Shown: one piece after another, positions 18,998 through 27,212 of the stretch
Layout of the letters: each line of letters begins with the position of its first letter
Numbering within the stretch: the stretch's first letter is position 1
Assembly (NCBI GenBank): GCA_958295855.1
Contig: OY282383.1
Coordinates: 4,816,481 to 4,880,480 of the forward strand
DNA: 64,000 bases
From: an uncultured Poribacteria bacterium
Lineage (GTDB): Bacteria; Poribacteria; WGA-4E; WGA-3G
Reading direction: 5' to 3'
Translations under genes and position numbers: made by a program
Notes under the pieces: model-generated
Seen by the model: the letters and a program-made list of their open reading frames with translations, nothing else
The model's database searches: none
Told to the model about the DNA's origin: nothing

Positions 18998-20305
18998 ATG
19001 CAGTTAAACCACATCGTCTTACGTAACTTTCGTAACTATATTGATTGCGAAGTGAATTTTCCAAAGCCGGTGAACTTAATTATCGGTGGGAATGCACAGG
19101 GAAAAACGAGTTTACTTGAAGCAATCTACTTTCTCTGTACTGCAGAATCGCATCGTGCCTATCCTGATACTGAATTGATTCGGCATAACGAGGCAGGATT
19201 CTATCTCAAAGGGGTACTGACAGGCACTGACAATGATTTGATGTGCCTTGAGGCAGCCAAATCCGCGCGCGGGATGTGTCGCTTGAAAAAGAACAGTGTG
19301 CTCCAATCCAAACGCTCAGAATGGATTGGGCAGTTCAAGGTCGTCTTTTTCTCGCCCGAATCTCTCACATTAGTGAAAGGGGCACCCGCTATACGCAGAC
19401 GGTTTCTGGATCTGTTAATTGCGCAGATTGACAGCACGTACCTAACCCACTCGCAGAGGTATCGTTTTGTCCTCAAGCAACGAAACGAATTGCTCAAACA
19501 GATTCGGGCTGCTGCGACAGACGCAGGACAATTAGGTGTCTGGGATAAACTCTTGGTTGAACATGGGACTGCTATTATTTTTAAGCGATTGGCGGTCTTC
19601 AGGCAATTGAAAAGCCATGCACTGCAAAAACACCTCGCGCTCACCGGAGGACGCGAAACGCTTGAGGTAACATACTGTCCGGCGTGGACACCCAACGCAG
19701 GGAAATACCCGCGACCGGCAAACGCTGAAAAGCAAATAGGAAGTAACGCGCGTACGCTTGGAGGTACCCAAGGATGTATTGAAAGGTTTCCCAACCGCGC
19801 GACATTAAAAAGTACCCCCAAGCCGCAGAATGGCGCTACCTTTGATATTGATAAGGACTGGCACCCACAGGAAGTTGCTAGTAATTTCGCGACCGCTTTA
19901 AAGGGTTCGCGCGAAGCCGATGTACGGCGGGGCACCACTTCGGTGGGACCGCATCGAGACGATTTCCATCTTGAATTGGAGACCGGATTTGATGCACCCC
20001 AAGGCAGAACTATCATCCGAGAAGCAGCGCGAGCGTATGGCTCGCAGGGACAGCACCGCACCATCGCTTTAGCACTGAAACTGGCAGAGCTTGAACTGAT
20101 TCGAGAAACGACCGGGAGGGCACCAATTGTGCTTTTGGATGATGTTATTTCAGAACTTGATTACAAACGGACAGCATATCTGTTGGATGTCATTCAAAAT
20201 TTGAGTGCGCAAACTTTTATTACATCAACGCATCAGGAGCTTCTCCTTCTCCATCTGGATGAACCGTCTGTCTTAATCGTTGAGAATGGGCAGGTTGTTG
20301 CCTAG
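18998..20305 (+). CDS. recF: DNA replication and repair protein RecF
   Basis: A 435-residue SMC-like ATPase that loads RecA at gapped DNA. It starts QLNHIVLRNFRNY and has Walker A GGNAQGKTS at 30-38. ABC-type signature YGSQGQHRTIALALKLAE and Walker B IVLLDDVISELD are near the C terminus, and TSVGPHRDDF is at about 314-323. It is some 65 residues longer than usual. The extra length sits at about 231-288, between the YCPAW and SNFATAL segments, and is Pro/Asn/Gly-rich with a degenerate repeat-like piece (GGGAAATACCCGCG near 19700), so a repeat insertion is likely. It is followed by dciA and gyrB, a usual origin cluster. Confidence 0.93.
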   Translation: MQLNHIVLRNFRNYIDCEVNFPKPVNLIIGGNAQGKTSLLEAIYFLCTAESHRAYPDTELIRHNEAGFYLKGVLTGTDNDLMCLEAAKSARGMCRLKKNSVLQSKRSEWIGQFKVVFFSPESLTLVKGAPAIRRRFLDLLIAQIDSTYLTHSQRYRFVLKQRNELLKQIRAAATDAGQLGVWDKLLVEHGTAIIFKRLAVFRQLKSHALQKHLALTGGRETLEVTYCPAWTPNAGKYPRPANAEKQIGSNARTLGGTQGCIERFPNRATLKSTPKPQNGATFDIDKDWHPQEVASNFATALKGSREADVRRGTTSVGPHRDDFHLELETGFDAPQGRTIIREAARAYGSQGQHRTIALALKLAELELIRETTGRAPIVLLDDVISELDYKRTAYLLDVIQNLSAQTFITSTHQELLLLHLDEPSVLIVENGQVVA

Positions 20306-20413
20306 AACGGGACTTCTGCGATTTACTTGTATTTATATGGGCAGTGCCTTTGGTAGCTATCCCCTGCTCTGCAGGGGCTAATAACGATGTGCCTGCCCGT
20401 TGAGAGTTTCATT

Positions 20414-21037
20414 ATGCAAAATCGGAATAAGGTATCATCCCCGCTTTGCGGGGCAAATACCCAAAAATCTAAAAAACGGCTGTCATACAGTCCTCCGAAA
20501 AATCCGGCGACGCACAGAATTGGGAGCCTGCTTTCTGCAATCGCCCGAGCGCGAGACTTTGACGCTAAAATGCTTGAACAGAGAGCCTTCGCGCTGTGGC
20601 GGAAAGTCGTGGGCCCACCCTTTTCAACCAATATGCACCCTGTATCGCTTTCGGGAGGTACCCTAAAACTCTATACCGAACATCCGACTTATAGGACAGA
20701 GTTGTTGTTCCACAAGGAAAAATTTATAGCAAATCTGAATGCAGAGCTAGGAGACGCTGTGCTGACTGACCTCCGGATAGAGATTCGGCAGGTTGTAGCT
20801 GTTGGCAATAACCCCGCTTTGCGGGGTAAATACCACCCCCAAGGCGATATAGAAAAGCCCAACCGCACTACACAAGGAGCGCATAAGGCCCGGGGCGGCG
20901 GAAACCAGCTAACACCTGAGGCATTAGACGCAATTGAGCAGACGCTCTCAGAAATCACCGATGCGGAATTAAAAACTTCCCTGCGCCAGCTCTTCATGAC
21001 ACAAATGGCACACGGCACTCGGCAAGCCGACAACTGA
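20414..21037 (+). CDS. dciA: DciA-like (DUF721) replicative helicase loader
   Basis: A 207-residue protein with a central DUF721/DciA domain (IGSLLSAIARARDFDAKMLEQ, ALWRKVVGPPF, LYTEHPTYRTELLFHKEKFI, DLRIEI). DciA is the ancestral bacterial loader of the DnaB helicase, and its place between recF and gyrB at the origin supports this. Two 33-bp-family palindromes are translated, in different frames: SSPLCGANT near the N terminus (20431-20461) and NNPALRGKYH just after the domain (20803-20833). ATG 20414 is chosen over 20387 because the longer version starts in repeat DNA. The final ~55 bases are the first copy of a 95-bp tandem repeat. Confidence 0.85.
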   Translation: MQNRNKVSSPLCGANTQKSKKRLSYSPPKNPATHRIGSLLSAIARARDFDAKMLEQRAFALWRKVVGPPFSTNMHPVSLSGGTLKLYTEHPTYRTELLFHKEKFIANLNAELGDAVLTDLRIEIRQVVAVGNNPALRGKYHPQGDIEKPNRTTQGAHKARGGGNQLTPEALDAIEQTLSEITDAELKTSLRQLFMTQMAHGTRQADN

Positions 21038-21213
21038 TGGCTACTAAGGGCAGGCACAAGGCACAGCCCCTACAGGTGCGCCAGCTCTTCATGACACGAA
21101 TGGCACTCGGCACTCGGCAAGCCGACAACTGATGGCTACTCAGGGCAGGCACAAGGCACAGCCCCTACAGGTGCGCCAGCTCTTCATGACACAAATGGCA
21201 CTCGGCACTCGGC
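20983..21213 (+). repeat. 95-bp tandem repeat formed from the 3' end of dciA
   Basis: The unit GCGCCAGCTCTTCATGACAC... begins at 20983, 21078 and 21173 (95-base period, about 2.4 copies). The first copy contains the last codons and stop of dciA; the others are non-coding duplicates. Each full unit carries a copy of the AGGGCAGGCACAAGGC...CCCCTACAG repeat. The copies differ by only a few bases, so the duplication is recent. Confidence 0.9.
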
Positions 21214-21519
21214 GCTCGGTAGTGCTTGTAGCCAACACACCGAAAGCCGAATGAAGGGTTAAAATACTTGCATGAGAAATCTCCGACGAGATTTTTGCGG
21301 CTAAAAGGGTATCACCCCGCAAAGCGGGGAAAATACCACCTGCGCCCAAGTTGCGCGTGATTAGCAAGCAACTTTTTTATTTCTTACATTTGCGACGTGC
21401 ATTCCAGTAGTTTACAACTACAACAGAAACCGTTGGAGCTAGGCAATGACGAAAAGCCCCTAGAGGTTGGTATGTTGCCCCGCAAAGCGGGGAAGCATGC
21501 CAAAAGGAAAGTCAAAAAC
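21214..21519. repeat. Repeat-rich gap upstream of gyrB
   Basis: Contains a CTCCGACGAGAT repeat fragment (about 21280) and two 33-bp palindromic elements (21308-21338 and 21469-21501). The frame of gyrB is open back to 21397, but this part is repeat DNA and is not taken as coding. Confidence 0.7.
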
Positions 21520-24201
21520 ATGTCAACATCTTCTTACACAGCCAGTGATATACAAATCTTAGAAGGATTAGAAGCCGTCAGGAAACGCCCCAGTATGTAT
21601 ATCGGCAGCACCGGGCCCGCCGGTTTACATCACCTCATTACCGAGTTAGTGGACAACTCCATAGACGAAATCAGTGCAGGCTTCGGCACTGTCGTACAGG
21701 TCACCCTACACGCCGATGGGAGCGTCTCTGTCGACGACGACGGCCGCGGCATCCCTGTTGATACGCATGCCGCGGGAGTCTCCGCACTGGAAGTCGTTAT
21801 GACAACCTTGCACGCAGGCGGAAAATTTGACAGCCGGGAGCAGGTGGGTTATCAAACCGCAGGCGGCTTGCACGGTGTCGGTGCATCGTGCGTCAATGCT
21901 CTCTCTGAATTTTTACAGGTGCGCGTGCGACAAAACGGGGCAATCTATCAACAGACATATCAGCGCGGCATCCCCACCACACCCATTGAAAATATTGGCA
22001 CCACGGAAAAGACGGGAACACTCACAACCTTTATGCCCGATGCCGAAATTTTTGACACGCTGGAATTTTCACACGATGTTTTGCGGGATAGGCTCAGAGA
22101 ACTCGCCTTTTTGAACAAAGGTGTACGTATCATCCTTGTTGACGAACGTGTGGATGAACGGCGAGGCACCGACGCTGGAAGCGCGGAAGGCGCGGAGAAC
22201 CCGCGGAGCACACAGGGCATTAACCCCAGCAAAGCAGGGGCAAATACCACCTCTACTGCTTTAAGAAGCGTCTTCCAGTATGATGGCGGTATTGCCTCCT
22301 TTGTCAGTTATCACAATCAGAATAAGGAGGTGCTTCATACAGAGCCGATTTATGTTGAAGGCACCCGCGAAGGGGTGGTAGTTGAGATCGCGTTGCAGTT
22401 TAATACCACCTATTCTGAAAACATTTTCTCTTATGCGAATAACATTCGGACTTCTGAGGGCGGATTCCACGAGAGTGGTTTTAAGAGCGCGCTGACCCGG
22501 GCGTTTAATGGGTATGCAAAAGAGAACGGACTTTTGAAAAATGCGAAAATAACGCTGACAGGAGAGGATATTCGGGAAGGGCTAACAGCGGTAATTAGCG
22601 TGAAGGTGCCAGAACCGCAGTTCGAAGGGCAGACGAAGTCCAAACTTGGAAATACGGAAGTAGAAGGCATCGTGCAGAGCTTCGTCGGAGCAAGCCTCAA
22701 AACAGTGCTTGAAGAGAGCCCGACGGTGGTAAAACGGATAATTCAAAAGAGCATCCAAGCTGCACAAGCCCGCGAGGCAGCGCGCAGTGCACGCGAAGTC
22801 ATCCGGCGAAAAAGTGTGTTAGATTCGGCCTCGATGCCAGGAAAACTGGCCGATTGTTCCGAACGCGACCCGACGCAAACGGAGTTTTTCCTTGTTGAGG
22901 GCGATTCTGCGGGCGGCACAGCGAAGCAAGGCAGAGACCGGCGCTATCAGGCAGTGCTGCCGCTGAAAGGAAAGGGCATCAATGTTGATAAAGCACGGCT
23001 GGATAAGATACTCAAAAACGCGCAAGTTATTGATATTGTGACGGCGTTAGGCACAGGCATCGGGGCAGAAGAGTTTACCCTCGAAAAACTCCGTTATGCC
23101 AAAGTCATTATCATGGCAGATGCCGATGTTGATGGAGCCCACATCCGAACGCTGTTGTTAACCTTCTTTTTTCGCCAAATGCCAGAACTCATTGCAGGCG
23201 GGCATCTCTATATCGCACAACCCCCACTGTATCAGGTGCGGAAAGGGAGGAAATCACAATACTTACAAGACGATGAGCAGCTGGAAGACTATCTGCTGAC
23301 CTTAGCCCTTGACACCCTGCAGATCACGAATGCACGAAAAGGCACGCCTTACACTGCTGACGAATACCGTACCATCGCAAACGCTGTGCGAAAGGTTTCA
23401 CTGATTCTCGACGAATTGGAGCGAAACGCGATTGACGCCGAACGGATGTGTGCACAGTTGTGTGCAGGCGACGAAACAGATGTATCGCAATTATTAGATG
23501 AACATGGCGACGGAAACCCGGGGAGCGTGTCTGCTACTATAGAGGCTGATGTGAATAGCAAGGATGCGGACGTGTCGCAAATTGCGTTTGAGGGTAGGCA
23601 CAAGGCGCTACCCCTACAGCTGGAAATAGATGGGACTCACGTTGAGCGCCCTTCCGATGTCAGTTCAGAACCTGGCGACGGAAACCCGCGGAGCGTGGCT
23701 GCTACTGTGGGTTACGAGCTATCGGAATTGCGCAAGGAACTGGTGCTATTAGAGGGCTTTCAGATTTTTCATTCCGATTTCTTCCCTTCGGTGGATGGGG
23801 TTTCTAGCCCCGATACCCCTGGCAGCATAAACATCCACCGAGATTTGCCATCTGACACCACCCCCTCCGCAAGTAACGTTAAAATGTTGTTTACCGTGCA
23901 GTCAGAAAATGGGGCTATGTATCACGCACAGGACATCTTGGCAGTGGCGCAGCACGTCGTAGAGATGGCGCACCGCGGGCTTAACATTACCCGATACAAA
24001 GGGTTGGCTGAAATGAACGCGGATCAGCTGCGGCATACCACAATGCACCGAGAGGAACGCATCCTGCTGAGAGTCACGCTTGACGATGCTGTGGAGGCAG
24101 ACCGGGTATTTACCCTACTGATGGGCGATACGGTTGAACCGAGACGCGCGTTTATTGAACGCTACGGCACTCAGGTGAATCTTGACCTGTATGGTGCCTA
24201 G
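21520..24201 (+). CDS. gyrB: DNA gyrase subunit B, with repeat-derived insertions
   Basis: The ATPase/TOPRIM subunit of gyrase, 893 residues (usual 630-800). The start has AAAGGAAA upstream and gives MSTSSYTASDIQILEGLEAVRKRPSMYIGS. Visible are ELVDNSIDE and DDGRGIP (ATP site), GGLHGVGASCVNALS, TOPRIM residues in EFFLVEGDSAGGTAK and MADADVDGAHIRTLLLT, and the C-terminal ITRYKGLAEMNADQL. Two places are expanded with dispersed-repeat sequence, all in frame. Residues ~213-243 include GINPSKAGANT from the 33-bp family. Residues ~661-729 hold GDGNPGSVSAT, GRHKALPLQL and GDGNPRSVAAT. Gyrase rather than topoisomerase IV is indicated by the neighbouring gyrA. The protein must tolerate these surface insertions. 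Confidence 0.96.
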   Translation: MSTSSYTASDIQILEGLEAVRKRPSMYIGSTGPAGLHHLITELVDNSIDEISAGFGTVVQVTLHADGSVSVDDDGRGIPVDTHAAGVSALEVVMTTLHAGGKFDSREQVGYQTAGGLHGVGASCVNALSEFLQVRVRQNGAIYQQTYQRGIPTTPIENIGTTEKTGTLTTFMPDAEIFDTLEFSHDVLRDRLRELAFLNKGVRIILVDERVDERRGTDAGSAEGAENPRSTQGINPSKAGANTTSTALRSVFQYDGGIASFVSYHNQNKEVLHTEPIYVEGTREGVVVEIALQFNTTYSENIFSYANNIRTSEGGFHESGFKSALTRAFNGYAKENGLLKNAKITLTGEDIREGLTAVISVKVPEPQFEGQTKSKLGNTEVEGIVQSFVGASLKTVLEESPTVVKRIIQKSIQAAQAREAARSAREVIRRKSVLDSASMPGKLADCSERDPTQTEFFLVEGDSAGGTAKQGRDRRYQAVLPLKGKGINVDKARLDKILKNAQVIDIVTALGTGIGAEEFTLEKLRYAKVIIMADADVDGAHIRTLLLTFFFRQMPELIAGGHLYIAQPPLYQVRKGRKSQYLQDDEQLEDYLLTLALDTLQITNARKGTPYTADEYRTIANAVRKVSLILDELERNAIDAERMCAQLCAGDETDVSQLLDEHGDGNPGSVSATIEADVNSKDADVSQIAFEGRHKALPLQLEIDGTHVERPSDVSSEPGDGNPRSVAATVGYELSELRKELVLLEGFQIFHSDFFPSVDGVSSPDTPGSINIHRDLPSDTTPSASNVKMLFTVQSENGAMYHAQDILAVAQHVVEMAHRGLNITRYKGLAEMNADQLRHTTMHREERILLRVTLDDAVEADRVFTLLMGDTVEPRRAFIERYGTQVNLDLYGA

Positions 24202-24434
24202 GGGGTTATCAATCGTCGGTGTCAGCTGTCACCGACAACTGACAAACCGACGACTGGTAGCTGATAACTTAGTTTTTAGTGAGCGTTTTGCTGTAACCTC
24301 GACCAGCCACTTGCCCGTCCACGTAGGGGTAGTGCCTTGTGCCTACCCTCTGTGGTGAACCCACTGATAACTGTAGGGGTAGCGCCTTGTGCCTACCCTC
24401 TCCCGCTTCTTTTAACAGGAGGATATAAAAAGAA
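24202..24434. repeat. gyrB-gyrA gap with two copies of the GTAGGGGTAGYGCCTTGTGCC repeat
   Basis: Two near-identical imperfect palindromes lie at 24323-24350 and 24373-24400 in the same orientation. A third copy of this family lies inside gyrB at 23590-23620 in the opposite orientation. AGGAGG at 24417-24422 is the gyrA ribosome-binding site. Confidence 0.8.
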
Positions 24435-27032
24435 TTGCAGGAAAATACACACGAAAACATCCAAGAACGTAACATTGAAAATGAACTCAAAACATCATAT
24501 CTAACATACGCGATGAGTGTTAACACCAACCGGGCAATACCAGATGTCCGGGATGGGCTCAAACCCAGCACCCGTCGGATTATCTATGCCATGGGGCAGA
24601 TAAACCTCACCGCGAACCGCGCTTATGACAAATGCGCTGCTGTTGTTGGAGAAGTGATGAAGAACTTTCATCCGCACGGCGACGGCCCGATTTATGGTAC
24701 ACTGGTAGGACTGGCGCAAGAATTCAACATGCGCTATCCGCTAATTGATGGGCAAGGGAATTTCGGCAGTATTGACGATGATCCGCCAGGGGCGATGCGT
24801 TACACCGAGTGCCGGCTCACGGCTATTGCCGAAGAAATGCTCGTTGACATCCAGAAGCAGGTTGTGGATTTCCAACCCAACTACAAAGATTCACTGGATG
24901 AACCCACGGTGCTCCCCGGACTCTTGCCGAACCTGCTCGTGAATGGCACAACCGGTATCGGGGTAGGGTATCTTACACGCATCCCGCCGCACAACTTAAG
25001 TGAAGTTGTGGATGCACTGTTGTGTAAACTCGCAGATGCGACCGCGGCAGTTACGACACTGATGGAGTACATCTCAGGGCCAGACTTCCCCACTGCCGGC
25101 ATCATCGTTGGCAGGGATGGCATCAAATCTATGTATACCACCGGCAAGGGTAGTGTCACTATTCGTGCCAAAGCCGTTATTGAGCGCGTCAATGCCGGCT
25201 CGCGGCGCACCTCTCAAACAAGGAACGAGAAAGAACAGATAGTCATTACAGAAATTCCCTATCAGGTTAAGAAAAATCATCTACTGGAGCGGATGTATAA
25301 CCTTGTTGTGAACAAAACAATTACCGGAATTACTGATATTCGCGATGAATCCGACAAAGAGATTCGCATTGTCATTGAACTCAAACGGGGCGAAATCGCG
25401 CAGGTGATTCTGAACCAATTGTATAAGCACACACAGATGCAGACGCACTTCAGCGCGAGCCTCTTATGTCTTGTCCAAGGGCTTCCGAAAGTTTTAACGC
25501 TTGAGGAAATTCTTCGCTACTATTTAGAGCACCGGAGAAATGTTGTCCGGCGGCGAACCGAGTTTGATTTGGTACGCGCAGAACGTAGATCCCATATTTT
25601 GGAAGGCTACCTCCTCGCTTTGCAGAATCTAGAAGTCATCATTGAGATTGTGCAAACTGCTGAGTCGCCAACTGCTGCGCACCAACAACTTAGAGAGAAT
25701 TACCAACTCAGTGAGCAACAAGCAACCGAAATTCTGACGATGACGCTCAGGCAGTTGACAGGGCTTGAACGACAGCGGATTCATGATGAATATACCGAAC
25801 TGTTGGATCGCATCGCAGAACTTCGCGCTATTCTTGCAAGCGAAACATTAATAACGGATATTATCCGAACCGAACTTGAAGCACTCAAGGAAAAATATGG
25901 GGATGAACGTCGCACGCAAATTGCGGATGAAGTCAAGGATTTTGAGGTGGAAGACCTGATTGCGGATGACGAAATGGTTGTTACGCTCTCACACGCAGGC
26001 TATATGAAACGGTTGCCGATTGATACGTATCGCACCCAGAACCGGGGCGGTGTCGGCATCAAGGGAGCTGAAACCAAGGATGGCGATTTTTTAGAGCATA
26101 TCTTCATCGCCTCCGCGCATCAGTACATTCTGTTTTTCACGGATATGGGGAAATGTTATTGGCTCAAGGTGTTTGAGATTCCCGAAGGCCGCAGGCAGGC
26201 AAGGGGACGGGCGGTTGTCAATCTACTCCGCTTGGCCCAAGGTGAAACGATTACCGCATTCGTCCCTGTCCGAGAATTTGACGCAAGCCGATTCGTTTTT
26301 ATGACAACGCAGAACGGCATTGTCAAAAAGACGCACCTCTCGAACTTTCAGAACCCCCTCGCCAGTGGCATTATCGCTGTGAATCTGGACAGCGGCGATA
26401 GGCTCATCGGTGCACAGCTAACAGCAGGGACAGCAGATGCTATCCTCGTTACCCACAACGGCGTCGCGATTCGGTTCAGCGAAAACGATGTCAGAGCGGT
26501 GGGGCGCAACGCCCGCGGCGTGCGCGGTATACGCCTCAGTGATGACGATTTCGTTGTCCAGATGGTGGTAGTGAACGAGAATGAGGAAGATAGTGCTGCA
26601 CCGGCACTGGAGGAACACCCTACAAAAGATGCCTTACAGCCCCCACAAGCAGCGGATAAGGCGATTAACCCCGGCAAAGCAGGGGAAAATATCCTCGATG
26701 TGGTAGCGGGTTCTAACCCCCATTCCCTGCTCATCGTTACCGAAAATGGGTACGGCAAACGGACAGATGTTTCCGAATATCGCCACCAAAAGCGCGGCGG
26801 TAAAGGAATCATTGCTATTAAAAAGTCTACCCGAAACGGGGCCGTTGTCGCCGCAAAACGCGTCGCGGATGCGGATGAATTGGTGCTAATTAGTTCAAGC
26901 GGGTACGTCACCCGAATGGCAGTTAGCGATATTCGACAGATTGGGCGAACCACGCAAGGCGTACGCCTCATGACGCTGCAAGCCGACGAAACGCTCGTTG
27001 ATGTCGGGAAAATCGTAGGGGCAGTGCCGTAA
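24435..27032 (+). CDS. gyrA: DNA gyrase subunit A
   Basis: An 865-residue breakage-reunion subunit of gyrase. The start is TTG with AGGAGG twelve bases upstream; no nearer ATG has a site. SYLTYAMSVNTNRAIPDVRDGLKPS, HPHGDG and the catalytic Tyr123 in GAMRYTECRL are present. The C-terminal beta-pinwheel carries a GyrA-box of the form QKRGGKG, which marks gyrase rather than ParC. At the positions of E. coli Ser83 and Asp87 both residues are glycine (HGDGPIYGTLVGLAQ). Between pinwheel blades a ~40-residue Ala/Glu/Pro-rich insertion contains AINPGKAGEN, a 33-bp-family palindrome read in frame (26661-26693). Confidence 0.96.
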   Translation: MQENTHENIQERNIENELKTSYLTYAMSVNTNRAIPDVRDGLKPSTRRIIYAMGQINLTANRAYDKCAAVVGEVMKNFHPHGDGPIYGTLVGLAQEFNMRYPLIDGQGNFGSIDDDPPGAMRYTECRLTAIAEEMLVDIQKQVVDFQPNYKDSLDEPTVLPGLLPNLLVNGTTGIGVGYLTRIPPHNLSEVVDALLCKLADATAAVTTLMEYISGPDFPTAGIIVGRDGIKSMYTTGKGSVTIRAKAVIERVNAGSRRTSQTRNEKEQIVITEIPYQVKKNHLLERMYNLVVNKTITGITDIRDESDKEIRIVIELKRGEIAQVILNQLYKHTQMQTHFSASLLCLVQGLPKVLTLEEILRYYLEHRRNVVRRRTEFDLVRAERRSHILEGYLLALQNLEVIIEIVQTAESPTAAHQQLRENYQLSEQQATEILTMTLRQLTGLERQRIHDEYTELLDRIAELRAILASETLITDIIRTELEALKEKYGDERRTQIADEVKDFEVEDLIADDEMVVTLSHAGYMKRLPIDTYRTQNRGGVGIKGAETKDGDFLEHIFIASAHQYILFFTDMGKCYWLKVFEIPEGRRQARGRAVVNLLRLAQGETITAFVPVREFDASRFVFMTTQNGIVKKTHLSNFQNPLASGIIAVNLDSGDRLIGAQLTAGTADAILVTHNGVAIRFSENDVRAVGRNARGVRGIRLSDDDFVVQMVVVNENEEDSAAPALEEHPTKDALQPPQAADKAINPGKAGENILDVVAGSNPHSLLIVTENGYGKRTDVSEYRHQKRGGKGIIAIKKSTRNGAVVAAKRVADADELVLISSSGYVTRMAVSDIRQIGRTTQGVRLMTLQADETLVDVGKIVGAVP

Positions 27033-27212
27033 AACCCTCGTTGCTGGCTTCTATGCATTAATTGGCAAGAAATGTTATAGAACCAGAAAGAAACCCGATT
27101 TTGACAACGGAAAAATCGGAGCAGAAACTGAATTGATGAAAATTCAATTTCAACTATAGGAGCGGGATTTCCGCCCCCAGCTAAAAACAGGGGTTTCCAT
27201 CCCGAAGATTTG
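27033..27212. repeat. gyrA-TPR gap with shared repeat
   Basis: GGAAAAATCGGAGCAGAAAC followed by TGAATTGATGAAAA occurs at about 27109-27142 and again at 29058-29090, just before the peptidase gene. A CTATAGGAGCGGGATTTCCG repeat lies at about 27154. No gene is seen. Confidence 0.6.
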
